Shown here: positions 33,683-45,085 of the stretch, piece after piece | Layout of the letters: every line of letters begins with the position of its first letter | How positions within the stretch are numbered: position 1 is the stretch's first letter | Assembly: GCA_036365145.1 (NCBI GenBank) | Contig: JAEOAD010000018.1 | Span: forward strand, 12,692,501 to 12,756,500 | DNA: 64,000 nucleotides | Direction of reading: 5' to 3' | DNA from: Orientallactaga sibirica | Lineage: Eukaryota; Chordata; Mammalia; Rodentia; Dipodidae | Notes under the pieces: model-generated | Told to the model about the DNA's origin: nothing | The model's database searches: none | What the model saw: only the letters and a program-made list of their open reading frames with translations | Position numbers and translations under genes: made by a program

Positions 33683-33924
33683 TCCCTGTCAAATCATGGG
33701 TGCAACATCAGTGTCATGCCATAGCACTCCTCCTTATCTGACTCTTACATTATTTCTCTCAGCCTCTTCAGTATTGTCCCTTAAGCACTGGAGGGAATTA
33801 TATAGATATCTCACTACCACTGTGTGCTCTACAGTCACTTATCCTCAGCATTTGACAAGTTCTGGGTCTTTTTAATATTCACCACATGCAAAAAAAAAAA
33901 TGCTTCTTAGTCTGGGAGATAGTT

Positions 33925-35036
33925 CCGTGGATAAACAATCACACCTCAAGGTTAATTTCACTGACCAAGATGAAGTTAACACCACAATGAGCTGTTGATT
34001 AGAGATACCTACAAGGTCTCCTAAAAAAATAGGACAGACTTCTGCCAGAGCACTTGATTACCCACCAGAGGTTAATGGTAAGACCTTACTGATGAAGACA
34101 CCCTATGCTGTTGGAACGGACCATGGAGAGACCTGGTTGGAATCCAGAAGAGACCCAGTCCCCAGACAATTAGCCCATCTAGTGCTGGAAGGCACTACAT
34201 GAGCTACCTGGGGAAAGTGGCCAACATCTGTCCAAGCAACTCAAAGTCTAAGCCACTCAGAAGAAAACAACCTGATACAATTCTTACACAGGTGCAATAG
34301 TGGCACACAGCCATGGTGGGTCACCAATTGCTTCTTGACTGGCTAACAGATCCACTCATGGAAAGGAAACCCTATCTGGAACTGCAAAACAAGTCAGAAT
34401 CATATCCAGATAACGATTCTGCTTTCCATTGTCAACCTCCCACTAATCTTGGGCTATAAGAGGGTCTACACCCTTTAAATTCTCTCTAAATTAATAATGG
34501 TTATCCCATTTAACCTGGCTGACTTCACTTTCCACTGGAGAATCTGCTTTTCTTTTACAGATGGGAGCAGGACCTAAGGAGATAAATGACCCAGCGCACT
34601 TCACCCAGGCCCCAACTGAAACCACAGAGGAATTGGGGAAATAAGCAAGAGTGTTGCTTTCTCTACGAATCTGATACCAGCACAAGGGTGAAGGAGATAG
34701 ACACTGAGGACACTCAACACCTACCAAACCGGAGATCCAGTGGCTCCTAAGAGCCCATCACTGAAGTAGACTTAAAATGCACTCAACATGGCTCAGGGAA
34801 TTTTGCAGAAGGGGAGGTGGAAAGATTGTTAGAACCACAAGTTGGGACATTTTGCACAGAGACATTGCCTCTTCCCCATAACTGACTGCTGCCTCCACAA
34901 TGCATGACCCACAATCCCCATGGGGTTGACCAGCATCCCCAACGAGGAGGGCCTTTTTGGAAAAGGGACAGGGATGAGTGAACCAATGGTACCAACATGT
35001 ATTGCTTACAAACTAAGTATGTCCATATCTAATAGA
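33925..35036 (+). mobile_element. L1 3' end fragment
   Basis: It has the same order as other tails: 'caatgagctgttgattagag' (33982), 'ttaatggtaagacc' (34072), 'gcaatagtggcacacagcca' (34293), 'ctgacttcactttccactgg' (34520) and 'atggctcagggaattttgca'. It contains the uninterrupted version of the site used by the MT-like element at 13245. It lacks coding sequence. Confidence 0.88.
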
Positions 35037-35215
35037 AAGAAATTTAAAACACATAGGACATAAAGTATAAGGTAGTTAGTTAATTTAAATATAAGAAAAA
35101 TTAGTAGAGTAATAATAATGGCCCTCCATAATCTAAAGTCCCAAATTACATCTGCAGTGTGCATGGATGGAGGTCCAATGTGACTTGTCATTTCTGGATA
35201 AAAGGGCTGCAGATA

Positions 35216-35359
35216 AGCCAAGTGTGGTGGTACACACCTTTAATCCCAGCACTCAGGAAGCAGAGGTAGGAGGATCACCATGAGTTCAAGGCCACCCTGA
35301 GACTACATAGTGAATTCCAGGTCAGCCTGGGCTAGAGTGAGACCCTACCTCAAAAAAAG
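35216..35359 (+). mobile_element. B1-type SINE
   Basis: This is a complete body from 'agccaagtgtggtggtacac' to 'gaccctacctcaaaaaaa', directly followed by a Dip-like SINE. Confidence 0.93.
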
Positions 35360-35360
35360 G

Positions 35361-35551
35361 GGGCTGCAGATATGGTTTAGTTGTTAAGGCACTTACCTAC
35401 AAAGGCAAATGACACAGGTTTGATTACTCAATACCCATGTAAAGCCAGATGCACAAGGTGGTACATGCATCTGGAGTTCATGGCTAGAGGCCCTGGAATG
35501 CCCATCACCTCTCTCTCTATCTGATTCTTTCTCTCTCTCTTAAATAAGTAA
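35361..35551 (+). mobile_element. Dip-like SINE feeding a GATA repeat
   Basis: The body runs from 'gggctgcagatatggtttag' to 'taaataagtaaa'. Its tail has turned into the (GATA)n array that follows. Confidence 0.85.
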
Positions 35552-35613
<62 letters not shown>

Positions 35614-35616
35614 GAC

Positions 35617-35674
<58 letters not shown>
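35552..35674. repeat. (GATA)n microsatellite
   Basis: About 30 tetranucleotide units form an array interrupted once by 'gatgacagat' near 35611-35620. It lies between two SINEs and is probably derived from the tail of the first. Confidence 0.97.
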
Positions 35675-35675
<1 letters not shown>

Positions 35676-35688
35676 AAATAAAATATTT

Positions 35689-35868
35689 GGGCTGGAAGGA
35701 TTGCTTAGTGGTTAAGGCTCTTTCCTACAAAGCCTAAGGACCCAGGTTCGATTCCCCAGTACCCTTGTAAGCCAGCTGCACCAGGTGGTGCATGTGTCTA
35801 GAGTTTGTATACAGTGGCTAGAGACTCTGGCATGTCCATTCTGTCTATCTGCATCTGTCTGTCTCAAA

Positions 35869-35907
<39 letters not shown>

Positions 35908-35930
35908 ATTATAAACATATTTTTTAAAAA
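35689..35930 (+). mobile_element. Dip-like SINE
   Basis: Body from 'gggctggaaggattgcttag' with an intact B box 'aggttcgattccc'. An (AAAT)n tail of about 40 bp lies at 35868-35909. Confidence 0.92.
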
Positions 35931-36910
35931 AGATTTTCATAGTCGAGCCTTTGACAGTAGGAGAACCCAATGCCAGAATCCTTTTGAGGATCTGGCTAGC
36001 TCTGAGTTTACCTCTCTTCAACCTCTGTCTCTACATGGCCTATGCTAGAGCAATGCTTTGTGGCCCATGTCCCTTTTGTTCTCATAGAACTCCTGAAATA
36101 TTTATGCTATGCTTGTCAAGGGAGGTCAACATTCTTGGTGATGAGATCTCTTGCCCTGAAGCTCTTATAAGCATAGAATAGAGAGATCTTATTATAAAGA
36201 AGTCAAATGGCCTGGGTACATTTGCTCATCTTTTCCTTACTTACTCAGAATACCACCTTTAAGGATCTTTTTACTTCTAAAAACTGACTTGTATGTGCCC
36301 TTTTAATTAATTTTAATTGATTAATTTGTATAAAAATTGTTTCAGTTGTTTTCATAATTGTTGTTTTCATAACAACTAATAATTTATTCCACTTCTTTCT
36401 CATTTCATTGTGAAAAATGTTAAACTATAAAAGTACTGGGAACAAATAACACTCATAATCTCATTAGCCACCTTAATGTGATAGTAGTTCCTTGTTTTAT
36501 TTTTCAATATAGAAATTAAGTATTGTAAAACTAACCACTGTCATGAATTTTATATGTACATTATCTGGCTATTTAAATATTTTTACATAGTTATTATATA
36601 ATTATAAAAGATTTTATATGTTACAAAGATCATTAATATAAAAGTATCATACATGATATAAGTTTTTATAATCTACTCATATTTTTGTAATCTATGTGTA
36701 TGTTATTCCATCGTGAATGTAGCACAAATAAATTTTCATTCTATTTTGGCATTTAGCTTGTTTTACATTTACAATTGAAAACATTCCTTTATTTAAAGTC
36801 CTGGATGTATAATTTCTTGTGTCTACATATAAAAGTTGTATTAGAGCTTCTTCCTGTATACAGAGTTGTTGAATCATGGTCTGTACAGTTTCAAATTTAT
36901 AACATTTTCA
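35931..36910. other. Unique sequence, very AT-rich, no gene seen
   Basis: 36250-36890 is strongly AT-rich with many TA-containing runs. No repeat family is recognised. Confidence 0.35.
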
Positions 36911-37155
36911 GGCTGGAGAGAAGGCTTAGTGGTTAAGGCGCCTGCCTCCTAAGCCTAAGAACGCTGGTTCCAATCTCCAGCGGTTCCAATCTCCAGGTCC
37001 CACGTTTAGCCAGATGCAAAGTGACGCAAGGGTGCAATGCCGCACTTGACCACAAGGCATCTCGATTTGTTCGCAGTAGCTGAGACGCTGCTGGCACGTC
37101 CATCTCTATCTGTCTTCCTCTCCCTCTCTCTGTCTCTCTCCAAAAAAAAAAAAAA
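36911..37155 (+). mobile_element. Long Dip-like SINE with internal duplication
   Basis: It begins 'ggctggagagaaggcttagt' and contains 'gcctgcctcctaagcctaag'. A 16-bp stretch 'ggttccaatctccag' occurs twice in a row (36966-36998). It ends in A14. Confidence 0.92.
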
Positions 37156-37169
37156 AGTTATTTTTCAAA

Positions 37170-37440
37170 AACTAAAAGTCAGAAGACATGGCAGGCTTCT
37201 GTAATCCCAACATGCTGATGCTGACAGTGAGACTGGTGGCAAATCTAGGAGACTATCCAGGAAGTTGCCAGTGAGTTGAGCAAGGAACAGCAGTAGAGAG
37301 AGAATCCTGAGCTAGAAACCCTGCCTCAAATGGAGTAGGAAGGTAGAGGACCCATCCAAGGGTAGTGCTCTGACCTCCATGCATGCACCATAGCACACAT
37401 GCACCCACAGTCACAAGCACAAACATGCAGACACACATTG
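37170..37440 (+). mobile_element. B4-type SINE, 3' part
   Basis: A degraded B1-like part ('catggcaggcttctgtaatc') is followed by 'gaccctgcc'-type and 'tgacctccatgcatgcacca' sequence and a CA-rich end. Confidence 0.5.
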
Positions 37441-37724
37441 TGAAGAATACATAAAGGTCTGAAGTGGTCAGACAACAGTCACAAAGGGTACTGGCCAAGA
37501 TGGCCTCAGCCAGATGATGTCCAGAGGGAAATGAATGAGCAGAGTTCATATATCATAAACAAATGACTGATACAAAATATCTGTTGAGCTCTGGTAAAGA
37601 AGAGATGAGAATGGATTTTCCCTGTACAAAGCAGAGTGAAGACCAAGCTTTACCTGAATGAAGCTTGGTATAGCAGGTGCCTCCCACCATAAGGTATGTG
37701 ACATTTTCGTAGCTTCCATGGGAT

Positions 37725-38690
37725 ATTCTTTTTAAAAACTTTTTATTGACAACTTTCATAAATACAAGCTATATAATGTGATTATTTCTCCCTCCAAAAT
37801 CTCCCCTCCACTGAATTTCTTCTTTCCAACTAGTCTTCTGTTTTTATGTCATCATTTTCTGCTCCTGTTATTCAGGTGGAACTGGGATACTCAAAAATGG
37901 ATGCTTCCAGTTGGCATTATGAACTAGAATCAACACACACAAATACACACATAGATAATTTTTAAAAGAATCTTCTCTAAACAAGGTGAAAATAACACTA
38001 ATATATTCGTATAAATACACATATTTAGAGGGAAGTTTGATGAACACACAACATATATATATTTAGCCAAACAATAGCAGTAGCTTCCTTCTTAAAGCCC
38101 AGCAGACTCTTAGATGTCCCAAGCAATAAGCTTTTGGCTAGGTTTTCAGCACCAGGCATGACTTCCCTTCCATGGAGCAGACCTTAAATCTAATCAGAGA
38201 GCAGTTACTTACCCCCATACCAGTCATACTACTATTATGCCACTGGGCACATCTTGCCTGGCTGTTGGTTGTGTAGTTCACAGGATCCACTGCTGGTTAA
38301 GATGTTGACAACTTTTCTCTTCTCTTCTCTTCTCTCTCTTCTCTTCTCTTCTCTTCTCTTCTCTTCTCTTCTCTTCTCTTCCAGCAGCTGCATAGAACCT
38401 TCCAGCACTATGGCAGCTAACCAATAAGGATGCAGCCCCCAGCTCTGTTCAAGAATGACTTCTCAGTGTCCTGCAACCAAAACAAGTACTATCTTCAGCA
38501 ACAGGGTCTTACCATATGGTTCTGGTGGGCACCCAAGATCACTGACAACCTGTATTGTAGTGGGGCCTCAATGGCCTCACTGGGAGATATCTTAGCCCAG
38601 GATGAAGATTTTCTTATAATAACCTATGGCTTCTGGGAGCAGCATTATCTACCCACATGGGGTACTTCTGTTTCAAAGTCTTTCTTAACA
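37725..38690 (-). mobile_element. L1 3' UTR fragment, antisense
   Basis: The left end 'aactttttattgacaacttt' is the complement of an L1 tail. Further right, 'ttttcagcaccaggcatgac' and 'ctaatcagagagcagtt' (38140-38210) are the complement of 20385-20450, and 'cagggtcttaccatatgg' (38500) complements the 'ggtaagaccctattgctg' motif at 16250. The part from 37935 to 38085 is diverged. A CTCTT repeat lies inside. Confidence 0.8.
38312..38381. repeat. (CTCTT)n microsatellite
   Basis: This is a near-pure pentanucleotide array of about 70 bp with one interruption ('ctctctctt' near 38331), placed inside the antisense L1 tail. Confidence 0.95.
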
Positions 38691-38742
38691 TTGTATTTTT
38701 TCATTAACTAACCAAGAAGTAGGTTTCCATAGAGTTCTTTCA

Positions 38743-39130
38743 TGTTTGAATCTTCAGTGTCCCCTCAAGGCTCATGTGTTGATAGCTTTGTTACAAATCT
38801 GTAGTTCTATTTGGAAATAGGGGAAACTTTAGGTGGAAAGGCATAGCTGGGGGATCTTGGAGATATACCCTCAAAAGGAATAGTGGAGCTGGAGCCCCTC
38901 CTCTCCTTTTGCTTCCCTGTCCTAGGAGGTAAGTAAGTTGTTCCACTACACACTCCCACCATGACATGTGCCTCACCTCAGTGGTTCCACTGCACACTCC
39001 TTATCATGACATGAAGCCTCACCTCACGCCCAAACCAACAGAACTCAGAAACTGTAAGTCAAACTAAATCCTGCCTCTTTTTAAGTTAATTATCTCAAGT
39101 ATTTAATAACAGCACTAAAAAAAACTCACT
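38743..39130 (+). mobile_element. MaLR/MLT-type solo LTR
   Basis: It starts 'tgtttgaatcttcagtgtcc', has 'ctcatgtgttgatagctttg' and a tail 'actgtaagtcaaactaaatc' with 'ttaattatctcaagtattt', the order of old MaLR LTRs. It is the only clear LTR on the + strand here. Confidence 0.65.
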
Positions 39131-40392
39131 AGCATATTTTATGATCAAAATACCAAGATTTAACTCTGGTATAATTCTTACCTAACTGCAACTCTCCTCA
39201 TTAGGGAAATTGTCTTAGGGAAAGAAATTTCCCAGTCCTGATGGACTCTCCTTTAACTTCTGTGTTTACTGGTATTGGGCTTCCATATTTCACTTGGTAA
39301 TTGAAGGGAATTATCTCCCTTTTCCAAAGGTTTGTCTCATCAACTATATTTCTAAACTATAGCTATTATGACCACTAAGTTGATACCTTGCACTAGTGGA
39401 CCTTAAGGAAAAAAATACTTCACTAATTATACTGTGTAAAATGTCCTGTGCTGAAGCCTCTTTATTCTGGATGAGGTTTGAGCAAGCATTAAGTTGATAA
39501 TGGGAAGAGAGAGATAATATGAAACAATAAATCTGTTATTCTTTAACAAGATTGTGCTATCAAAACATTCCCTCTCCATCTGCACGCATCAGGGTTTTGT
39601 TTTCCAACAAATGTGCCCACTTACTATTATTATGACAGCCATCAATAATAAGTGTCACTTAAACAGCACAGACAGTAAATGTCACAGATATTTACAAAAG
39701 AGAACCTCAAGTCCAGGCTTCCTTTTATGTGTTCATACATCCATTCATGGACATTCACTAGTAACCTACCAAGCTCCAGTTGCTACACAAAGGGGGCAGT
39801 AATGAGAAAGCTAGGCATGGCTCAAACCATCACAGAGCTTGGCATTCACACAGGAAACAGTCACAAACACAAAGGTAATCACAAAGTATTGTAAGAGCTA
39901 CTCCAAGAGCTTTAAGAAATGATAGCTAACATAGGGTTGGATTTGATTTACACTCGGAGGGGGGAAAGTAGGATGTAATTGGTCTGTAGGAAATAATCAG
40001 GATTATCTTTGCCAAGAGCCTGACATTGTGTGTATGTAGGGGGAGGGATAGGAAGGTATGTGTGTTAGGTAATTTGTTGGAGCCTCTCAAGAGAAACTGA
40101 ATATAATTATGTTGACTTCTAGGTAGCAACAGATGGTAACACCTAGTGGCTTGGTGAATGAAATAATAGGGGTAGAAATATTATATATCATTTCCTATAG
40201 TTACATGAGGGCAGAAGCCTTAAAATCCACCTGAGGGCTACTCTCATTTCTTCTTGTTGTCATGCTCCACATCCTGTATCCTGGAGTAAGAATGACACAG
40301 AGCAATCCTGAAGATATCACTTAACGGACAGGTAATATGAGCAAGAAATAAACCTTAGAGTCCTACAGCCATTCATTACCACAAAATAACTA
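39131..40392. other. Unique sequence, no gene seen
   Basis: Only short chance frames occur (for example 39554-39802). No repeat family is recognised. Confidence 0.35.
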
Positions 40393-40907
40393 GATGAGCA
40401 GTTCTCAAAGTGTGGACTTCAGACTCCTTAGACCCCTGTGCACCCTCAAACCTTTTCAAGTGTCCATGAAGTCAAAACTGCTTTCAGAATAGTAACGAGG
40501 CTCATTGACATTTACATTACTGGTGAAAAAGCAATGGTGTGTAAAACCTGGTCCTTACCACGCTTCACAGAGGGAACGGCAAATGGACTTAGTATCACAG
40601 TCCTCCATCCCACTCAGCCACAGTCCTAATGCAGACGACTTTACCACTAAATGTCACTCTTGAGGACACAACATAATACCACTTGAGATGAAACAGAAAG
40701 CATCATAAAAGCCCTTTTGGGGCACATGACATCACTGTGGTTTGTCTTCAGGAAAACTCCTTGATCACTTGACTACAAGCTAAATTAGCCACTTTGGCAT
40801 TTAAAATTATCTTCTCGTTTTAATATACAACTGACAGACAAATTATAGTTCTTTGGAATTATTTGCCAAAATATTTTACCAATAATAAAATTAAAGTTTT
40901 CAAATAA

Positions 40908-40911
<4 letters not shown>

Positions 40912-40940
<29 letters not shown>
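40912..40940. repeat. A29 run
   Basis: A pure A run follows 'accaataataaaattaaag', so an AATAAA-like signal sits about 24 bp before it. No SINE precedes it. Confidence 0.95.
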
Positions 40941-40944
<4 letters not shown>

Positions 40945-41194
40945 AAATCTGTGACTATGATCTTATCAGTTTTTAATATTCTGGATTTTTTTCTAATGAG
41001 ATCAGTGGTGACATGAGTGTATATGTTTCAATTTTTGAATAAAGAAACTTGTCAATATTTAAAAATCTGTATAACTCAACAAACCAGATTTGCTAAATGA
41101 ATAAGGCATGCCATCACAAAGCCATTCCTGAGCAAAGGACACACTCAAAGGGCATGCTAGATCCATGGCTTCTGATTTCAGAGTCTACATGGTA

Positions 41195-41563
41195 TTAGTC
41201 CATTTTCTGTGACTATAAGAGATATATTGCACAAGATAACTTTGTAAAGAAAAGAGGTAATTTTCACTCATAGCTCTAAAGGTGCAAGGCCATTGCACCT
41301 ACACCAGCTAAGCTCTGCCAAAGGCCTCATGAAGTGTGGATGGAGCACATGCAGGATGGAGATCACATCCAAAACGAGATGCCAGAGATATTCATGGGTC
41401 AAGCTCAGGTTTGTGTAACAATGTTCTCTCGTCTTGAGAACTCATGCCAGGAACCAGCATTCCCTTCTGAGACTACCACCCCCAATGACAAAGGCCCTCC
41501 TACAAGGCCCTACCTCTTAAAGGCTGCATCATCTTCCATATTTAAGCTACAAGAGCAGTAAAA
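41195..41563 (-). mobile_element. MaLR (MLT/MST-like) solo LTR
   Basis: The + strand reads 'ttagtccattttctgtgact', 'gtaaagaaaagaggtaattt' and, near the right end, 'ggccctacctcttaaaggct', the complement of an old MaLR LTR. It interrupts the hAT-type relic. Confidence 0.7.
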
Positions 41564-42095
41564 AAAAAAAAAAAAAAATTACCACGTTTGGCCTTGTGTT
41601 TGATCCCCAGCACTTAGGAGCAAAAAACAAAAAGACTTACCATTTGTCAGGATTTTATGTAACATCAAAGAAAAAGTTCAGAATTTTCTAAAAAGACTTA
41701 TAACACTCCTCCTCTCTCCTCTCTTTGTCACTGCATGCCTACAAGGCGCTATAGTTCCTTTATGAATTTAAAGCTAAACAGCATATAGTTGCAGAAGAGA
41801 TGAGAATCCATCAGTCTTCTACTGTCAGATACAAACAAAAATGCCCAATATTACTCTTCTTATTAATACTTTTTGTCTTGAACATACAGCTATTTTTTCA
41901 ATATTATCAAAGATATAATCGATTTATCATTTTTAAGGAAAAAAACTTTTGAACATTTTTATTTTTTTAGTTTTACTAATGTGATTAATATTAATAAATA
42001 TAATCTACTAAGTAACTAAATATCTTTGAAACTTTTATTTAAGACTGTGAACGGGCTCTGAGAGCATTTGAGGACTGTTGCTATAGTCTATCCTG

Positions 42096-42404
42096 ACTAT
42101 ACCAATAAGGGCCCAGTAAGGAGACAGAAGCTATACTAGAACCTGATCAGGGAAAGTTTAACATAAACACCTATTAACTATAACAAAAGAGTAACTCTAA
42201 AGATGTAAAATAAATGCTATATATTACTCTAGGGCCAAGAAAGAGTACCCAAGGAAGGATAGACTTGGAAGTGGATGTTCATCCCCAAGGCTGGGATTCA
42301 GACATCATTGGAACAGGTGTTGTTGGGGCCCCTGACTAGCAGAAGTCCCTGGCTTGCAGGCAAGATCTGTTTCTCGACATCCATATAAATAGGGAATCCT
42401 CTGA
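42096..42404. other. Unique sequence, nothing recognised
   Basis: About 300 bp between the hAT-type relic and the next LTR, with no gene or repeat signal. Confidence 0.3.
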
Positions 42405-42730
42405 GGAGTCTTCTCATTGCTGAGTCAAAACACCTGACCCACAAGCGACTTGTGAAAGGAATGAGTTTTTCTTTTCCTACTTGCAGTTTCAAGGAGAAGT
42501 TTCATCATGGCAGGGAAAGCTTGGCAAGAGCAGGCAGCAGGGTGTCACAGAGTGAGCTCCAGGCCAGGCAGCAAGAAGGACTGGCATATAGCATCCAAGA
42601 GCTTTCCTGGGTGGCACACCTCTTCCAGCAAGGCTCCTTCTCCCAAAGGCTCCACCAGCAGGGAACTAAGTATGAGGTTTACTCACAATTATATGAGGCT
42701 ATGGGAGAAATTTTACATTCAAACCACCAC
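42405..42730 (-). mobile_element. MaLR-type solo LTR
   Basis: The + strand runs 'tcttctcattgctgagtcaa', 'tttcatcatggcagggaaag', 'cagcaaggctccttctccca' and 'acattcaaaccaccacatcc'. On the - strand the LTR start is 'tgtggtggtttgaatgtaaa'. The longest open frame of the window (42452-43000, 182 codons) starts inside it and is a chance antisense frame. Confidence 0.8.
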
Positions 42731-43248
42731 ATCCCTGCTGAAGGGCTGGGCTATCCTGTCCTTAAGAGCTCTGCCTGGTGGTGCATGTGTGGCAGCCACA
42801 TCAGAGAACTCTATGAGTTGGTCACCAAGAAGGCCACAGGGGTTGAGAGCTTGCTGAGGATCTGGGTGTGCTCTGGGCAGGCAGTGGGGACTATGTTGAC
42901 TATGTTGGTGAGCTCTCTTCAAAAGAAAGAAGAAACAGCATACCCAGCCAGGAAGAGAATCTCCTTTCTCCTGCAATATCTCTCTACTTCTCTCTACTGA
43001 CAAAGCTTAATCGCATAGTTGCTACAAATGGGACACACATAATAATTCTTAATAAAGCTGGTTGGTATTGGCAAACTGGTAACTGAGAAACAATAAATCA
43101 AAAGTTGGCACACTGAAACAAAAAAAAACACACAAAAGCCTTTATTTTATTTTATATTGCATCTATTAACATTTCTAAAAATAGTGCTTCCTAGGACTAC
43201 AGTTTAAGAAACACTGATCATTGCATAATTTAAGATTTATTCTCTGGT
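42731..43248. other. Unassigned sequence beside the LTR
   Basis: It could be internal MaLR sequence or host DNA. The motif 'cagtttaagaaacactgatc' near 43200 resembles the end of a MER5-type DNA transposon. Confidence 0.3.
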
Positions 43249-43415
43249 GCTGAGAATATGGCTCAGCATGAGGGCTTGAGAGAGACTGATTCACCCTGAG
43301 TTGGATTCCACAGCACGACATAAATAGCTAAGCATGGCCATATGGTCTGTAACCCCATTCCTATGGCAATGGAGACTGGAGAATTACTGAGACTCACTGG
43401 TCAGCCAATATAATC
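43249..43415 (+). mobile_element. ID/B4-type SINE relic
   Basis: An ID-like head ('gctgagaatatggctcagca', 'gagttggattccacagcac') is followed by a degraded B1-like segment ('gctaagcatggccatatggt'). Confidence 0.55.
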
Positions 43416-43449
43416 AAAAATAGCATTTCCATGTCAAGGCTAACCTGAG

Positions 43450-43765
43450 GACCGTATCCATGGAGATGCTGGTAGACACTAAAAACCTCAAAGCTCATCA
43501 CTAAAGGAAACTTCTAACACACCCTCCAAGGCTCAAGGAACATTGTGACACAGGATGGAAAGGTATACTCTGAGGCACTGTCTTCCTACAGAGACTGACT
43601 GGTACATTCATGACCCCACAGTGATTACCAATAACCTCACTGAGGAGTACCCTCTGTGGGATGGAGGTGGAGGAGAAGGGACATAACAGGATAATATAAT
43701 GGAAATATAGCCAATTTGCAATATATTCATATATTAAAGTTACCAGTAAAAATTATTTTTTAAAT
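43450..43765 (+). mobile_element. L1 3' end fragment
   Basis: The sequence 'cctccaaggctcaaggaaca' (about 43521), 'cattcatgaccccacagtga' and 'attaaagttaccagtaaaaa' matches the ends of the other L1 tails. Confidence 0.8.
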
Positions 43766-43782
43766 GCCCAAGAAACTATGCA

Positions 43783-43938
43783 GCAGGGTGTGGTGGCACA
43801 CACGTTTAATCCCAGCACTCTGGAAGCAGAAGTAGGAGGATCACAGTGAGTTCAAGGCCATTCTGAGACTACACAGTGAATTCCAGGTCAGCCTGGGCTA
43901 GAGTGAAACCCTACCATGAAAAACCAAACAAGAAAAAA
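43783..43938 (+). mobile_element. B1-type SINE
   Basis: This is a complete body from 'cagggtgtggtggcacacac' to 'aaaccctaccatgaaaaacc', with an A-rich tail. Confidence 0.92.
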
Positions 43939-44140
43939 GCTCAATAATCTAATATCAAAAAAGAATGAAAAGATTTCCAAACATGTCTACAAGTACCAAC
44001 CAATAATAGAATATTATAGACCTATGCCTTTAAAATATTCAGAGAAAAAATTTTCCAATCTAGAATTTTTGATCATCTATCATACTATCCTTCATGTAAT
44101 TATGAGGGTAAGGAAAACGTATTCGTACATGAAAAAAATA

Positions 44141-44270
44141 GAGCTGAGGAAATGGCTGAGCGGTTAAAGGTGCTTGCTTGCAAAGCTTGTTGGGTTTGAT
44201 TCCTAGCACCCATGTAAAGCCAGATTCACAAAGTGGCACATGCAGTATTTTCAAAAGGCCCTGGTATCTG

Positions 44271-44317
<47 letters not shown>

Positions 44318-44346
44318 CCCTGCAAGTAAATAAATTTAAGAAAAAA
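44141..44346 (+). mobile_element. Dip-like SINE, diverged
   Basis: The head 'gagctgaggaaatggctgag', a B-box-like 'gggtttgattcc', a CT repeat at 44279-44310 and the tail 'gcaagtaaataaattt' are present. The usual 'ctggagttc' part is replaced by 'agtattttcaaa'. Confidence 0.82.
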
Positions 44347-44436
44347 CAGTTCCACCTCAAGAAAACATACCGAAAAACAACAGAGGACACAAAATTCTCT
44401 GTATGCACGCACACAGGGCATGATGCATCTGCACAT

Positions 44437-44474
<38 letters not shown>

Positions 44475-44856
44475 ACACACCAAAATTCTACACACACATG
44501 AAAAAAATCCATTGTCGCAGAATTTCAAAATCTGCATATTAACAACCATGTTTGCAAAGTATGACAGAGTCAGGAGTGCTGCCAGGGGCCCAGAACAGGA
44601 TGTGTATTACATGGGTGGAATTCTGTAGCAAGATTTTTTTAATATTGCAGGAACCAAAAAGAGATTGATGAATCATTAATAAGGGCAGTTTAGCAAAAGA
44701 CATCAATAAGTTCTTGCATTCAGCGACAATGTTACAACTATTTTGCCATTAGACCAGATCTTTAGCTACATGGGCTTTGAAAATGCCCAAATTATATACC
44801 TCCTGAGCTAGTGTCTTCACTGTATAAAAAAAAAAAAAAAAAATCATGATCCTCTG
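44347..44856. other. Unique sequence with a (CA)n microsatellite
   Basis: The (CA)n run lies at 44441-44473, and an A18 run at about 44826-44843. There is no gene signal. Confidence 0.45.
44441..44473. repeat. (CA)16 microsatellite
   Basis: This is a clean CA run of 33 bp, followed by 'cacacacc'. Confidence 0.97.
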
Positions 44857-44988
44857 AACTGGAGAGATGGCTTAGCAGGTAAGGTGCTTGCCTATGAAGC
44901 CTAAGGACCCCTCTCCAGTACCCACATAAGCCATATGCACAAGGTGGTACATGCATCTGGAATTTGTTTGCTATGACTAGCAGCACTG

Positions 44989-45037
<49 letters not shown>

Positions 45038-45085
45038 CTTTTTCTCTCTCTCATAACTTAATGAATTAATTAATATTTTTAAAAG
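44857..45085 (+). mobile_element. Dip-like SINE
   Basis: The head 'aactggagagatggcttagc' has a short deletion over the B box ('ggacccctctccagtaccca'). The CT repeat lies at 44992-45032. Confidence 0.85.

Larger units (their letters stand above)
32930..33890 (-). mobile_element. L1 3' UTR fragment, antisense, with SINE and minisatellite
   Basis: The C/T-rich left part ('cccctcccattatcttctct') and the right part ('cctcttcagtattgtccctt' then 'aagcactggagggaattata') are the complement of L1 3' UTR. A long Dip-like SINE (33091-33330) splits it, and the 28-bp repeat at 33501-33682 expanded within it. Confidence 0.7.
40393..42095 (+). mobile_element. Probable hAT-type DNA transposon relic, split by an LTR
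   Basis: The left end 'gcagttctcaaagtgtgg', then 'agactccttagacccctgtg' and 'ccatgaagtcaaaactgctt', resembles mammalian hAT (Charlie/Arthur-like) elements. The right part has 'aatattaataaatataatct' (about 41986) and an end 'gaggactgttgc'. The right terminal repeat is too diverged to prove the pair. A MaLR LTR (41195-41563) and an A29 run lie inside. Confidence 0.5.

Noticed and set aside
33514..33875. Cys-rich repeated peptide that could look like a small Cys-rich protein
   Set aside because: It is a translation of the 28-bp minisatellite, which changes frame from unit to unit.
35552..35674. Regular direct repeats that might suggest a CRISPR-like array
   Set aside because: It is a plain GATA microsatellite in a mammalian genome, with no spacers.
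38880..38940. Strong pyrimidine tract followed by 'gaggtaagtaag', like an acceptor and donor side by side
   Set aside because: It lies inside a + strand MaLR LTR and would define a three-base exon; most likely LTR sequence.
42452..43000. The longest open frame of the window, 182 codons on the + strand
   Set aside because: Its first half is the antisense of a MaLR LTR and the second half has no domain; the frame has no splice or codon support.
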